From the NCBI GenBank assembly GCA_021816385.1, contig JAKAYJ010000063.1, positions 1 through 6,916 of the forward strand: a stretch of DNA of 6,916 nt. Reading direction: 5' to 3'. The notes beneath the pieces were generated by a model. That model was not told the DNA's origin. It saw only the letters and a program-made list of their open reading frames with translations, and ran no database searches. Each line of letters starts with the position of its first letter. The stretch's first letter is position 1. This DNA is from Thermoplasmata archaeon (GTDB taxonomy: Archaea; Thermoplasmatota; Thermoplasmata; Thermoplasmatales; Thermoplasmataceae). Below are positions 1-6,162 of the stretch, in pieces. The position numbers and the translations under genes are program-made.

Positions 1-252
1 AAGGTTGAGATCGTTCTTGAAACAGACCTAACAGATGAGTTCAAGAAAAATATCGAGGTCTATCTTTCTCAGTTTGACAGTATTCACACGTTTCAGGTTG
101 GGGACAGAAGGATAGAAATGATCCTCAGAAACATGGGGAAGGTCCTTCCGCAATTCATACAATATATGAACAGGATCAGTGTGGAAATTGAAACAATCAA
201 TTCTGATAACCCATCCCTTGACGATGTTTTTCTTGAGGTGGTTAAGGGATGA
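1..252 (+). CDS. ABC transporter ATP-binding protein, C-terminal end only (partial)
   Basis: This is the last 83 codons of a gene that begins before the window, in frame from base 1 and ending with TGA at 250-252. The visible part is the domain that follows the nucleotide-binding core, so Walker A, Walker B and signature motifs lie outside the window. The ending PSLDDVFLEVVKG is the characteristic tail of DrrA/NatA-type ATPases that energise ABC-2 exporters (family knowledge: P-[ST]-L-[ED]-D-V-F-L near the C-terminus). The gene overlaps the following permease by ATGA, the usual arrangement for this exporter pair, and its final codons GAG GTG double as the permease's ribosome binding site. Its role would be ATP hydrolysis at the cytoplasmic face driving efflux of an unknown substrate such as a lipid, drug or peptide. 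The identification rests on the tail motif plus the neighbour. Confidence 0.85.
   Translation, partial: KVEIVLETDLTDEFKKNIEVYLSQFDSIHTFQVGDRRIEMILRNMGKVLPQFIQYMNRISVEIETINSDNPSLDDVFLEVVKG
235..240 (+). promoter_or_regulatory. Shine-Dalgarno site of the ABC-2 permease, inside the ATPase gene
   Basis: GAGGTG lies 8 nt before the ATG at 249 and matches the archaeal SD consensus (AGGAGGTGAT). It is embedded in the last codons of the ATPase gene, which supports the ATG at 249 as the real start and suggests translational coupling of the two exporter subunits. Confidence 0.75.
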
Positions 253-1022
253 GCCTGCCTGCTTTTATAAGATTGACCATAAGAAACATCAAGGTAAACG
301 TTGACCCAGGAACGCTTACGTTTCTGCTGGGATTACCGGCACTTTATTTCTTTGTTCTTGGTCTTATGTTTCAGGGGATAATACCTGGCGTGGAACTTAA
401 TGGCATAGATGTTTCTTACACATCTTTTCTTGCCCCTGGAATCATAGGAATGCAGGCATTAACAGCAGGCAACATAGGGGGGAGCCTCCTTTGGTCCGAC
501 AGGAGGTGGGGGATGTTCGAGCAACTCATGGTGGGCCCCTTCAGGAGGGCCGATTACCTTCTTGGAATAATGATCGTATCAGTTATCTTTTCACTGGGAG
601 GCAGTTTGATAATGCTTGCATTTGCTATCTCCATACACGCATCATTTATAATAAGCATTGAAACAACACCTTACCTCATCCTTGCACTTGTCATGGGAAC
701 GATCTTCTTCACATCACTATTCCTCATAATCTCCGTGTTCGCAAAATCCATGCAGGCTTACAATACGATCACAATCGTTCTCTTCTTTTTCCTTGATTTT
801 GCCAGCACTGCATTTTACCCAATTACTTCAAGCACGCCGGTGTGGCTCAGGGGTATTTCCGAGTTCAATCCCCTGAGTATGATCGTGAACGTCATACGCT
901 CCTCAATGCTAACAACAGTAACTTCAAGCTCCATAGTAACGGTACTTGAGTTATTTCTTCTCATGCTGGTGTTTTTCAGTTTCTCAATACTTTCATACAG
1001 AAAAATAAGGGTTGGTTCATGA
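249..1022 (+). CDS. ABC-2 type transporter permease
   Basis: A 257-residue integral membrane protein of the ABC-2 (DrrB/NodJ-like) permease family, the usual length for it. Hydrophobic segments lie at about 23-43, 59-80, 104-127, 141-163, 168-190 and 231-250, giving the six-helix topology of the family. The stretch after helix 5, FYP at 189-191 followed by WLR and FNPLSMIVNVIR at 206-217, matches the conserved ABC-2 signature in which a proline/tryptophan loop precedes an NPL-x(n)-R segment. The charged loop DRRWGMFEQL around 84-93 is the cytoplasmic coupling region seen in these permeases. The start is fixed by the GAGGTG SD 8 nt upstream and the ATGA overlap with the ATPase gene. It forms the membrane channel of an exporter with that ATPase. 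The substrate cannot be read from sequence. Its TGA at 1020-1022 abuts the stop of the minus-strand gene with no intergenic base. Confidence 0.92.
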   Translation: MSLPAFIRLTIRNIKVNVDPGTLTFLLGLPALYFFVLGLMFQGIIPGVELNGIDVSYTSFLAPGIIGMQALTAGNIGGSLLWSDRRWGMFEQLMVGPFRRADYLLGIMIVSVIFSLGGSLIMLAFAISIHASFIISIETTPYLILALVMGTIFFTSLFLIISVFAKSMQAYNTITIVLFFFLDFASTAFYPITSSTPVWLRGISEFNPLSMIVNVIRSSMLTTVTSSSIVTVLELFLLMLVFFSFSILSYRKIRVGS

Positions 1023-1331
1023 TTAAAGAGAATTTATGGCTCTGGTGGTTTCACCAGCGTCTTTCTCTATGTTCTTGTATGCTTCCTTTATTATCCGAGA
1101 AATATTGTCATTATCTGTTTTCAGACTGAGGAGATTCAGCAGATAGGTGAGCTGGTGATCGAGGAGTGTGGATAAAATCATGAGCTCGTTCTCCTTTTCG
1201 TTGCCTACCTCTTTCCTCCTTGCGGCTATGAAACAGCTGGAATGAACTGCACCCTTCTTTGTAAACGTGAATTTGTCCCCTGTTATTACCTTTCCATTAC
1301 ACTCGTAGCACTTGAATTCAGCCATTCTCAT
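1023..1331 (-). CDS. DUF2175 (COG4847)-type small archaeal zinc-binding protein
   Basis: About 102 residues from the preferred start at 1331. The N-terminal 35 residues carry C-x2-C (C8, C11) and, after an 18-residue spacer, H-x2-C (H30, C33), with KFTFTKKGAVHSSC between. That is one half of a LIM domain and matches the archaeal family DUF2175/COG4847 as I remember it (KCYxCGKxVxxGxKFTFTxxGxVHxxC). The rest is a predicted helical tail rich in leucine (about 50-70) and charged residues, with no membrane segment, so the protein is probably cytosolic. The frame is open up to an ATG at 1397, but the ATG at 1331 has GAGGT 8 nt upstream, whereas the longer version adds 22 residues lacking family resemblance. 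An ATG two codons further in (1325) is the alternative. Function is unknown: the knuckle suggests nucleic-acid or protein binding, which is inference only. It converges on the ABC permease. Confidence 0.85.
   Translation of the reverse strand: MRMAEFKCYECNGKVITGDKFTFTKKGAVHSSCFIAARRKEVGNEKENELMILSTLLDHQLTYLLNLLSLKTDNDNISRIIKEAYKNIEKDAGETTRAINSL
1042..1057. repeat. Short perfect hairpin at the junction of convergent genes
   Basis: CTGGTG-GTTT-CACCAG is a perfect 6-bp stem with a 4-base loop, 20 nt after the permease stop and inside the last codons of the minus-strand DUF2175 gene. It is followed on the plus strand by pyrimidine-rich CGTCTTTCTCT. It may help end permease transcripts, but archaeal termination depends mainly on T-runs, so it may be chance. 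Confidence 0.3.
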
Positions 1332-1338
1332 ACATTTT

Positions 1339-1344
1339 GACCTC
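1339..1344 (-). promoter_or_regulatory. Shine-Dalgarno site deciding the start of the DUF2175 gene
   Basis: On the minus strand TGAGGT sits about 8 nt before the ATG at 1331. It favours that start over the more distal ATG at 1397, which has no comparable site. Confidence 0.55.
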
Positions 1345-1402
1345 AAATAAAACTGTTCTGTTTGCTCATGGTAATAATGAGACAGCTTTTGCTTCAATTA
1401 CG

Positions 1403-1418
1403 AAAATAAGATGTTTTT
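1403..1418 (-). promoter_or_regulatory. Possible TATA/BRE promoter of the DUF2175 gene
   Basis: Read on the minus strand, the A-rich AAAAACAT followed by CTTATTTT resembles a BRE plus TATA box. A start about 25 nt downstream (near 1380) would give a leader of roughly 50 nt, which fits the use of an SD by this gene. It would also begin inside the 22-codon extension, arguing against the long form. Sequence resemblance only. Confidence 0.35.
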
Positions 1419-1511
1419 CCAGTGACTGATTACATAGGACAGCAGGTTAGTGTATCTCCCATGTCAACAGTTTCAGTTTTACCGGAGCCCCATATCCAGA
1501 TAAGATTGCAA

Positions 1512-1527
1512 GAAATTTTTTTATATA
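1512..1527 (+). promoter_or_regulatory. TATA/BRE promoter of the sequon-rich propeller gene
   Basis: GAAATTTTTTTATATA is a purine-rich BRE-like stretch followed by a strong TATA element (TTTATATA at 1520-1527). The TATA is centred about 22 nt before the ATG at 1546, and there is no SD between them, so the transcript is probably leaderless or nearly so, as is common in Thermoplasmatales. The spacing is a few bases shorter than the textbook 26. Confidence 0.65.
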
Positions 1528-1545
1528 ATTACGGATTGGTTTATA

Positions 1546-2682
1546 ATGGGTGTTTTAAAGGCAACTGGTGCAATCATTGTTATTTTCATACTGCTGATCA
1601 TTGTCTTTGCAGTTGCAAATTCCACCAACAGTTCCATTCTAAGCCATGTGGTTCATCTACCATCAACGTCCATTGAACCATGCAGGGTCATTAACTGTAC
1701 AGCATACGATAATGCTCTATGGAATTATGGCGAAAGTGGAAAGGGATGGACAGGCTCTGACGGAACCTATTCACTCGCACTTCCAAACGGCACTGTCATG
1801 TGGTTGTTCGATGATACCTATCTGTGGTACGGATTCAATGCGAACAACGATACAAGGAACCAGAGTTCCCCTTATATTCACAACAGTATTGTTCTTGAGA
1901 GAAACGGAACATTTTACAAAACGCTGATCGGAAACAGGGATGGGCAGAATGATGCATACATATATCCACAGAACCCCTCCTGCTGGTTCTGGCCGGGTCC
2001 CGCCATTATATCCGGCAATACCATACAGATACTGATGGGCGATTTTTCCAGTTCTTATGGGTTTCATGGAACATATCTTGCATGCCTTTACCTTGACAAC
2101 CTCTCCATTGAAGGTATACGCGAACTGCAATCAGGAAATATACAGTGGGACCAGTGGATCTGTTCATCTAATTCAACTCTCTACATCTTCGGAATTTATA
2201 ACAACACCACTGATGCCTATCTTGCTAAAGTAAGCGGCAATTCATTGCTTGGAGACTGGCAGTACTATAACGGTAACGGATGGTCTAACAGTTCCTCTGA
2301 TGCTGCCCCGTTTTTTGATTATGTCACAAATGGATATAGTGTGACAAGGATATGCCAACATTATGCTTTGATAACCACTGATGCCACTGATTATCCTCTT
2401 TCAGCCTTCGACGGGAAAATATATGCTTACTTTTCAAAAAACATCACCGGGCCATATTCCTGCCAGACCCTTCTTTACACCACGCCAGAAGAGTCATTAT
2501 GCACTTCATATCAGTCGGTGTTCACAGTATGGACATACGGTCCCCATGTTCAGTCCGTGTCACTGAATCATATTATCCTTTCATACAACGTAAATGCCAT
2601 ATCAAACAGCAAAAGCTACAACACAATACCCAATGCATCCATATACAGGCCAAGATTTATTGAAATATTTTTCAAGGCCTGA
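1546..2682 (+). CDS. Membrane-anchored, sequon-rich DUF4185/DUF5005-like beta-propeller ectoprotein
   Basis: 378 residues. A hydrophobic segment at about 7-24 with one lysine before it and no obvious cleavage site suggests an N-terminal anchor holding the rest outside the cell. The ectodomain opens with GWTGSDGTYSLALPNG (67-82), then MWLFDDTYL (85-93), IHNS (111-114) and SCWFWPGPAI (145-154). This order (GWTG-DGTYS, W-FxDTxL, HNS, W-WPG) matches DUF4185/DUF5005 beta-propellers, relatives of five-bladed glycoside-hydrolase folds, as I recall them. Catalytic residues cannot be assigned, so enzyme versus binding protein is open. There are 14 N-x-S/T sequons (N25, 28, 50, 81, 101, 105, 120, 185, 209, 219, 220, 248, 299, 363) and eight cysteines (46, 51, 146, 180, 206, 270, 306, 319), an even number compatible with disulfides. 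Both fit an exposed glycoprotein of an acidophile lacking a rigid wall. The start is supported by the TATA box just upstream. The export topology is well supported; the family call is moderate. Confidence 0.8.
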   Translation: MGVLKATGAIIVIFILLIIVFAVANSTNSSILSHVVHLPSTSIEPCRVINCTAYDNALWNYGESGKGWTGSDGTYSLALPNGTVMWLFDDTYLWYGFNANNDTRNQSSPYIHNSIVLERNGTFYKTLIGNRDGQNDAYIYPQNPSCWFWPGPAIISGNTIQILMGDFSSSYGFHGTYLACLYLDNLSIEGIRELQSGNIQWDQWICSSNSTLYIFGIYNNTTDAYLAKVSGNSLLGDWQYYNGNGWSNSSSDAAPFFDYVTNGYSVTRICQHYALITTDATDYPLSAFDGKIYAYFSKNITGPYSCQTLLYTTPEESLCTSYQSVFTVWTYGPHVQSVSLNHIILSYNVNAISNSKSYNTIPNASIYRPRFIEIFFKA

Positions 2683-2697
2683 ATTTTAGTAAAAACA

Positions 2698-2711
2698 CCT
2701 AAAGCTTTTAT
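2698..2711 (+). promoter_or_regulatory. Probable BRE/TATA promoter of the second glycoprotein gene
   Basis: CCTAAAGC followed by TTTTAT resembles BRE plus TATA and lies about 20 nt before the ATG at 2729, with no SD in the gap. This suggests leaderless transcription separate from the upstream propeller gene, although read-through across the 46-nt gap is also possible. The spacing is somewhat short. Confidence 0.5.
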
Positions 2712-2728
2712 CCCGTTTTTTTATTTCG

Positions 2729-3424
2729 ATGGGTTATAGATTGAAGTTATTCCTCTTCTTAATGGTTGCATTGCTATTCATTCCCGGTTCAGCCATTGCC
2801 GGTGGAAGTACCCTTCACAGCGGGAGTTATGCCAGTTATTTCGTGAGAGAAAACAGCCATACTCCAGAAGCTTTCACGTTTACTGTTCAGGGTGTGAATG
2901 GAACGATGATTACAACAAATGAAGATATAAATGGCAATGACTTCACATGCAACGCCTCTCTTTCCGATTCATACAGGGCGTTCCCCATCATATGTGGCAA
3001 TAATATAACTGATATTTTTCAGTCTGTAGCGTTCAGTCCCGTTAATCCTTTTGGACAATCCATTATTGTTAATGATCCCAACTGTACCAATCAGCGCATA
3101 ACAGAGAATGTTCCCGTAACCGTTAACGTCGGAAAATACAGTGCAACGGAATTCACATCCTGCATGAAGTATTACAACGGAACAAACTGCACAGCATCAA
3201 ATGTGACGCTGTTCTTCTCGCAGGAATATGGCCTTGTCCTGTCACTGAATATAAACATCACTCTGGATGGGACAAGCATCTCATCTTCGGCAGACCTCAA
3301 CAGCGATAACGTTATTGTTGCATCGTCTTCCAGCTCCGATACGGGCATAATAATAACTTCAGCAGGCGTATCTGTTGCGGCAGTTCTATTAGTGATGATA
3401 TACTACGCAAGGAAGAGAAACTGA
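2729..3424 (+). CDS. Secreted/membrane-anchored glycoprotein of unknown function (signal peptide + C-terminal anchor)
   Basis: 231 residues with type I topology. A signal peptide covers 1-24 (positive GYRLK, hydrophobic core, SAIA before Gly25), followed by a beta-rich, Ser/Thr/Asn-rich ectodomain (25-205), a serine stretch (199-203), a membrane helix at about 206-227 and a short basic tail ARKRN. The ectodomain carries eight sequons (N57, 75, 92, 118, 150, 153, 158, 176) and five cysteines (74, 89, 119, 145, 154). Two sequons have cysteine in the middle (N-C-T), as does one in the upstream propeller protein. The sequence around 136-173 (KYSATEF, later YYNGT and FFSQEYGLVLSL) recalls archaeal secreted beta domains in which a strand pair ends with a YY-x-GLLL-like motif, but I recognise no named family. 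It could be a surface receptor, a cell-envelope component, or a partner of the flanking propeller or MFS protein. The odd cysteine count leaves at least one unpaired or intermolecular. Confidence 0.82.
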   Translation: MGYRLKLFLFLMVALLFIPGSAIAGGSTLHSGSYASYFVRENSHTPEAFTFTVQGVNGTMITTNEDINGNDFTCNASLSDSYRAFPIICGNNITDIFQSVAFSPVNPFGQSIIVNDPNCTNQRITENVPVTVNVGKYSATEFTSCMKYYNGTNCTASNVTLFFSQEYGLVLSLNINITLDGTSISSSADLNSDNVIVASSSSSDTGIIITSAGVSVAAVLLVMIYYARKRN

Positions 3425-3434
3425 TTCTCAAGAT

Positions 3435-3440
3435 GGTGAT
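3435..3440 (+). promoter_or_regulatory. Shine-Dalgarno site supporting the TTG start of the MFS gene
   Basis: GGTGAT is a perfect match to the 3' half of the archaeal SD consensus and lies 6 nt before TTG at 3447. No comparable site precedes the first in-frame ATG at 3480. Confidence 0.65.
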
Positions 3441-3446
3441 TTACTG

Positions 3447-4655
3447 TTGCGAGCTGGAATCAGAGCTGGCATTTCCGCCATGTCACTGCAGATGCTTCTA
3501 TTCACGATCTTCGGAAATTTCACAAACTCTTCATATTCCCCATTGTCTAATTTCATTAGTGTCAGGTTCTCGATCAATTCTGCCGAGCTGGGCATCATAA
3601 CAAGTGCACTTTTCATAGGATCTCTCACCGTAAATTTTGTTGTTGGAATATTTGTTGATCACCTGGGACCACGCAATGCCATAAGGATTGCCTTTCTTTT
3701 CATAACGGTTGGGTCACTTATTGCATTCGAGGCGAAATTATATTTAACAGTAGTTTTAGGATACTACGTCATAGGCTTTGGTTACGGGATCATAACGCCG
3801 TCAACAAACAGTGCAATTATGAACAGTTCTCTTAAGGATAAGTCAACGGCCATGGGAATCAAGCAATCGGGAGTCCCCATAGGCGCAGCTTTGTCCACAC
3901 TGGTACTTTCCGCAATTGCCATCCGTTACACACTGGAGTACGCATTTCTTGCAATGTCACTTGTTGCTTTCCTGTTTGCCATTCTCTCAGGGAAGGAGAA
4001 ACCGGCAGCAGAGAAATTGTCAATCAATGGTTATTTTAAGGAGTTCTCCAGTGCATTGAAGAGCAGGATCCTTGTGATCATAAGCTTAAACGCAGCCTTT
4101 CTTTCCTGGGCACAGCAGACCATTCTCACATATTATGTGCCTTTCATTCATTCAGTTGGTGTAAAGATCTATGAGGCAGAGATTATGCTTGTGCTGCTTC
4201 TTGTAGGTGCGGTTCTGGGAAGAATAATATGGATGCGGGGTGGGGAAGCACTGTTTGGCAGGGACAGAGTTGCATCCCTCAGTCTGATAATGTTTCTTGC
4301 AGGCATTCTTACAATTATTTTTTCTGTCACTTCCGGGATATTTATGGTTACACTGGTGGTAACAATCCTACTTGGAGCAACTGCCGTGGCCTGGAACAGT
4401 AACTTTGTCATGGTTGTTTCCGAGATTGCGCCAAAGAAACTCATCGGTGTCTATTCCGGAGTAGGCCTTGTGTTTCTTGGCCTTGGAACAATCATTGGTA
4501 CACCATTCTCCGGGGAAATAAGGGATATAACTGGCTCATATGAAATCATGTGGTACGTTCTTGGAACAGGATTGCTCATCGCATCTGCAATATTCGCTTT
4601 TCTCGTGAGACCCGTGTTCAAAAGATGGATAGAAGAAGGCAGCGATCCGAAATAA
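3447..4655 (+). CDS. Major facilitator superfamily (MFS) transporter, TTG start
   Basis: 402 residues, the normal size for a 12-helix MFS carrier in the cytoplasmic membrane. The diagnostic loop 2-3 motif is clear: GIFVDHLGPRNAIR at 67-80 fits G-x3-D-x2-G-x-R. Helix 4 carries GYGIITPSTNSA (112-123) and helix 5 the glycine/proline-rich SGVPIGAAL (141-149), as in CynX/NimT-like and oxalate/formate-type carriers. A hydrophilic central loop at about 182-206 separates two six-helix halves. The translation start is TTG at 3447, chosen because of the GGTGAT SD; ATG at residue 12 (3480) is the fallback and would trim the N-terminus just before helix 1. The gene begins 22 nt after the glycoprotein stop with no promoter-like element between, so the two are probably one transcript. 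It most likely performs proton- or substrate-coupled transport of a small organic solute. The substrate is unknown, and its neighbours do not reveal it. Confidence 0.9.
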   Translation: MRAGIRAGISAMSLQMLLFTIFGNFTNSSYSPLSNFISVRFSINSAELGIITSALFIGSLTVNFVVGIFVDHLGPRNAIRIAFLFITVGSLIAFEAKLYLTVVLGYYVIGFGYGIITPSTNSAIMNSSLKDKSTAMGIKQSGVPIGAALSTLVLSAIAIRYTLEYAFLAMSLVAFLFAILSGKEKPAAEKLSINGYFKEFSSALKSRILVIISLNAAFLSWAQQTILTYYVPFIHSVGVKIYEAEIMLVLLLVGAVLGRIIWMRGGEALFGRDRVASLSLIMFLAGILTIIFSVTSGIFMVTLVVTILLGATAVAWNSNFVMVVSEIAPKKLIGVYSGVGLVFLGLGTIIGTPFSGEIRDITGSYEIMWYVLGTGLLIASAIFAFLVRPVFKRWIEEGSDPK

Positions 4656-4673
4656 TCCATCAATATAGGAGGG

Positions 4674-5597
4674 TCAGATCCAGTTCCATACATCGTGATT
4701 ATATTCACTTACTGCAACAAACTGGAAGCCTTCCATATCCTTCTTCCTTGCCACATCCAGAATGACGCTCAGCTGTTCCTGCATGAAGGATCTCGGAATG
4801 ATAAGGCTGGTCCTCAGCCTGTCGCCCAAATATCTCTGGATAAAGGCCGCACGTGATATCTTCTTCTCGCTTGAAAGTGCAAGTATACTTTCGTCAAGCG
4901 GATGATTAACCTTTCTTGTGTATATTCCGTCCTGAGCGTAAATGGCTGTTCCGCTTATCTTTCTTGAATTACTCGGATCACAATAAACAATGGCTTTCCT
5001 TCCGTCTTTTTCTGCACTGACGTAGTTTAGTTCCATCAGCGAGTCGCTGCTTATGTCAGATTCCTCGGAAATCTTGGCGACATATTCATACGATATGACC
5101 CCAAGTTTAATTCTTCTGTTTATTTCTTCCAGTAAAGCTATTCCCCCATTACCGGGGCCAAGGTACCTCACGTTCATCTTGTTCTTCATCTGGATGATAT
5201 CTTCCATTATAACGGAAATTGTCTTGAGATCAGCGGAGTGAAACCTGAAGCTCGTGAATATTTTTCCTCCCTGAAGGTAAAGTCCGCCAGGCAGAACTGA
5301 TGAAACCCTAAGCACTTTCCTGGATATATCAGATAACACGCTCATCTCTTCCGCTGGAATCCTTATTATGAAAAAGTCGCCCAGTCTAGATGGATTCATG
5401 GATTTGATCATGTTTGCAGTGTTCCCCTTATCCACAGCAGGCACAACAAGATCAATTGATTCATCGTTTATTAGTCGATGAGTGTTCAATGGAATGATCT
5501 CAAACTCCTTCTCCAGAGCAGGAATGATGGGGTGATTCTGTTCAATGGAGACAACGAATTGCATGTCCAACTTGCCCTGAATATCTCTGTACAGCAT
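4674..5597 (-). CDS. Uncharacterised 307-residue protein, coupled to the triple-repeat gene
   Basis: I do not recognise this family. The 307-residue product has no signal peptide or membrane helix and looks cytosolic. It alternates hydrophobic beta-like strands (FVVSI at 14-18, IDLVVPAVDKG at 48-58, FFIIRIPAEE at 75-84) with helices, suggesting an alpha/beta N-terminal domain to about residue 160. Notable segments are LPGGLYLQGGKIFTSFRFH (102-120) and MNVRYLGPGNGG (141-152). The C-terminal half is more charged (DESILALSSEKK around 235-246) and ends with two tryptophans, at 304 and 306. There is a single cysteine (206). No helix-turn-helix, P-loop or metal motif is convincing. The ATG at 5597 follows the upstream stop by one base, with its SD inside the upstream gene's last codons; Met12 (5564) is a weaker alternative. 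Its job is presumably tied to the triple-repeat protein. Its stop lies 18 nt from the converging MFS gene. Confidence 0.8.
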   Translation of the reverse strand: MLYRDIQGKLDMQFVVSIEQNHPIIPALEKEFEIIPLNTHRLINDESIDLVVPAVDKGNTANMIKSMNPSRLGDFFIIRIPAEEMSVLSDISRKVLRVSSVLPGGLYLQGGKIFTSFRFHSADLKTISVIMEDIIQMKNKMNVRYLGPGNGGIALLEEINRRIKLGVISYEYVAKISEESDISSDSLMELNYVSAEKDGRKAIVYCDPSNSRKISGTAIYAQDGIYTRKVNHPLDESILALSSEKKISRAAFIQRYLGDRLRTSLIIPRSFMQEQLSVILDVARKKDMEGFQFVAVSEYNHDVWNWI

Positions 5598-5598
5598 T

Positions 5599-6162
5599 TT
5601 ATCTCCTCAGTTTATCGATAAGATCTGATGCCTCTCTGCTGTCAAGCTCATCCAGTTCCTTTTTCCCGATCCTGGAGAGATATTTTTTAACGGCATCTAG
5701 ACCAGACTTCTCCGAACTAAGTGACTTTATGTATTTTATCTGCTTCTCTGTGGCCTTTCTTCCTCCAGGAAGTTCTTTTGCGTTAACTGAAATGTTCCTG
5801 AGCATGTCTATCAAGTCGCTGGCTTCTTCCAGCGTTAGAAGATCTATGGACTCTTTTCCCTTTTCCCTTAGAAATTTGGATGCTGCTTCGCTTCTTTCCC
5901 TGGACTCTGTCAGGCTCCTTATGTAGGAAAGCTGCTTGGACGTGGGGGATGATTCTGGCCTACCAGAGGATGTGTCAGGAATCCCCTTAAGCATATCAAT
6001 AACTGAGGAAGCCTCAGAAAGTGAGAGTGATTCAATGCTGTCATAATTCTTTTCGGCAATGTATTCGTTGAGAGCCTTCTGTCTCTTTTCCCTTCCAGCA
6101 ACCACCCTTTCGATATATTCTATCTGCTTTTTTGTTATCTTACCGCCTGAAGCTGTACTCAT
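5599..6162 (-). CDS. Triple-repeat helical protein (three DUF3072-like modules)
   Basis: 187 residues, soluble and strongly charged, made almost entirely of three copies of one helical module: about 10-61, 74-124 and 138-187. Each copy starts with K-Q-[IL]-x-Y-I (Q13, Q77, Q141, exactly 64 apart), continues with a charged helix, and ends with [SL]-x-EAS-x2-ID-x-L (EAS at 50, 113, 177). Copies 2 and 3 share EASDLID exactly. The pattern T-x-KQ-x2-YI-x2-L ... EAS-x-LID-x-L recalls DUF3072 and similar small helical modules at the C-termini of some phage-type recombination proteins, as I remember those families; this is resemblance only. Linkers are polar (SSGRPESSPT at 65-74, about 128-137). No catalytic motif is present, so a scaffold or nucleic-acid/protein-binding role is more likely than an enzyme. 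The start at 6162 has GGAGG 6 nt upstream. The gene overlaps a candidate 36-codon gene by ATGA and is followed after one base by the 307-residue gene. Confidence 0.85.
   Translation of the reverse strand: MSTASGGKITKKQIEYIERVVAGREKRQKALNEYIAEKNYDSIESLSLSEASSVIDMLKGIPDTSSGRPESSPTSKQLSYIRSLTESRERSEAASKFLREKGKESIDLLTLEEASDLIDMLRNISVNAKELPGGRKATEKQIKYIKSLSSEKSGLDAVKKYLSRIGKKELDELDSREASDLIDKLRR
5602..5607 (-). promoter_or_regulatory. Shine-Dalgarno site of the 307-residue gene, inside the upstream coding sequence
   Basis: On the minus strand AGGAGA forms the last two codons (Arg-Arg) of the triple-repeat gene and lies 4 nt before the ATG at 5597, with the TAA stop in between. Ribosomes terminating on the upstream gene are placed on this start, so coupled translation is likely. 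Confidence 0.7.
5602..6135 (-). repeat. Three tandem protein-level repeats, period about 64 codons
   Basis: The module units correspond roughly to bases 6135-5980 (copy 1), 5943-5791 (copy 2) and 5751-5602 (copy 3). The anchoring glutamines are spaced 64 and 64 residues and the EAS triplets 63 and 64. The repeats are recognisable in protein but diverged in DNA, so the duplication is old and kept by selection. Confidence 0.8.

Noticed and set aside
1422..1500. Minus-strand short frame ending near 1433 as a small gene
   Set aside because: About 30 codons with no start codon in a useful place and no SD; nothing beyond chance openness.
1422..1676. Plus-strand 84-codon frame starting with GTG
   Set aside because: It runs through the TATA promoter of the propeller gene and into that gene in another frame; it has no SD and no family resemblance.
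1646..2130. Alternative frames on both strands inside the propeller gene
   Set aside because: They are shadows of a gene with a clear anchor, sequons and family motifs in its own frame.
4169..4708. Two minus-strand frames of about 85-90 codons across the MFS gene
   Set aside because: They are antisense to well-conserved MFS helices and lack start signals.
5053..5241. Plus-strand 62-codon frame with a hydrophobic stretch
   Set aside because: It is antisense to the 307-residue gene and has no ribosome site or promoter; the hydrophobicity reflects the complement of polar helices.
5729..6101. Frames of about 60 codons overlapping the triple-repeat gene
   Set aside because: The repeat structure proves which frame is coding.
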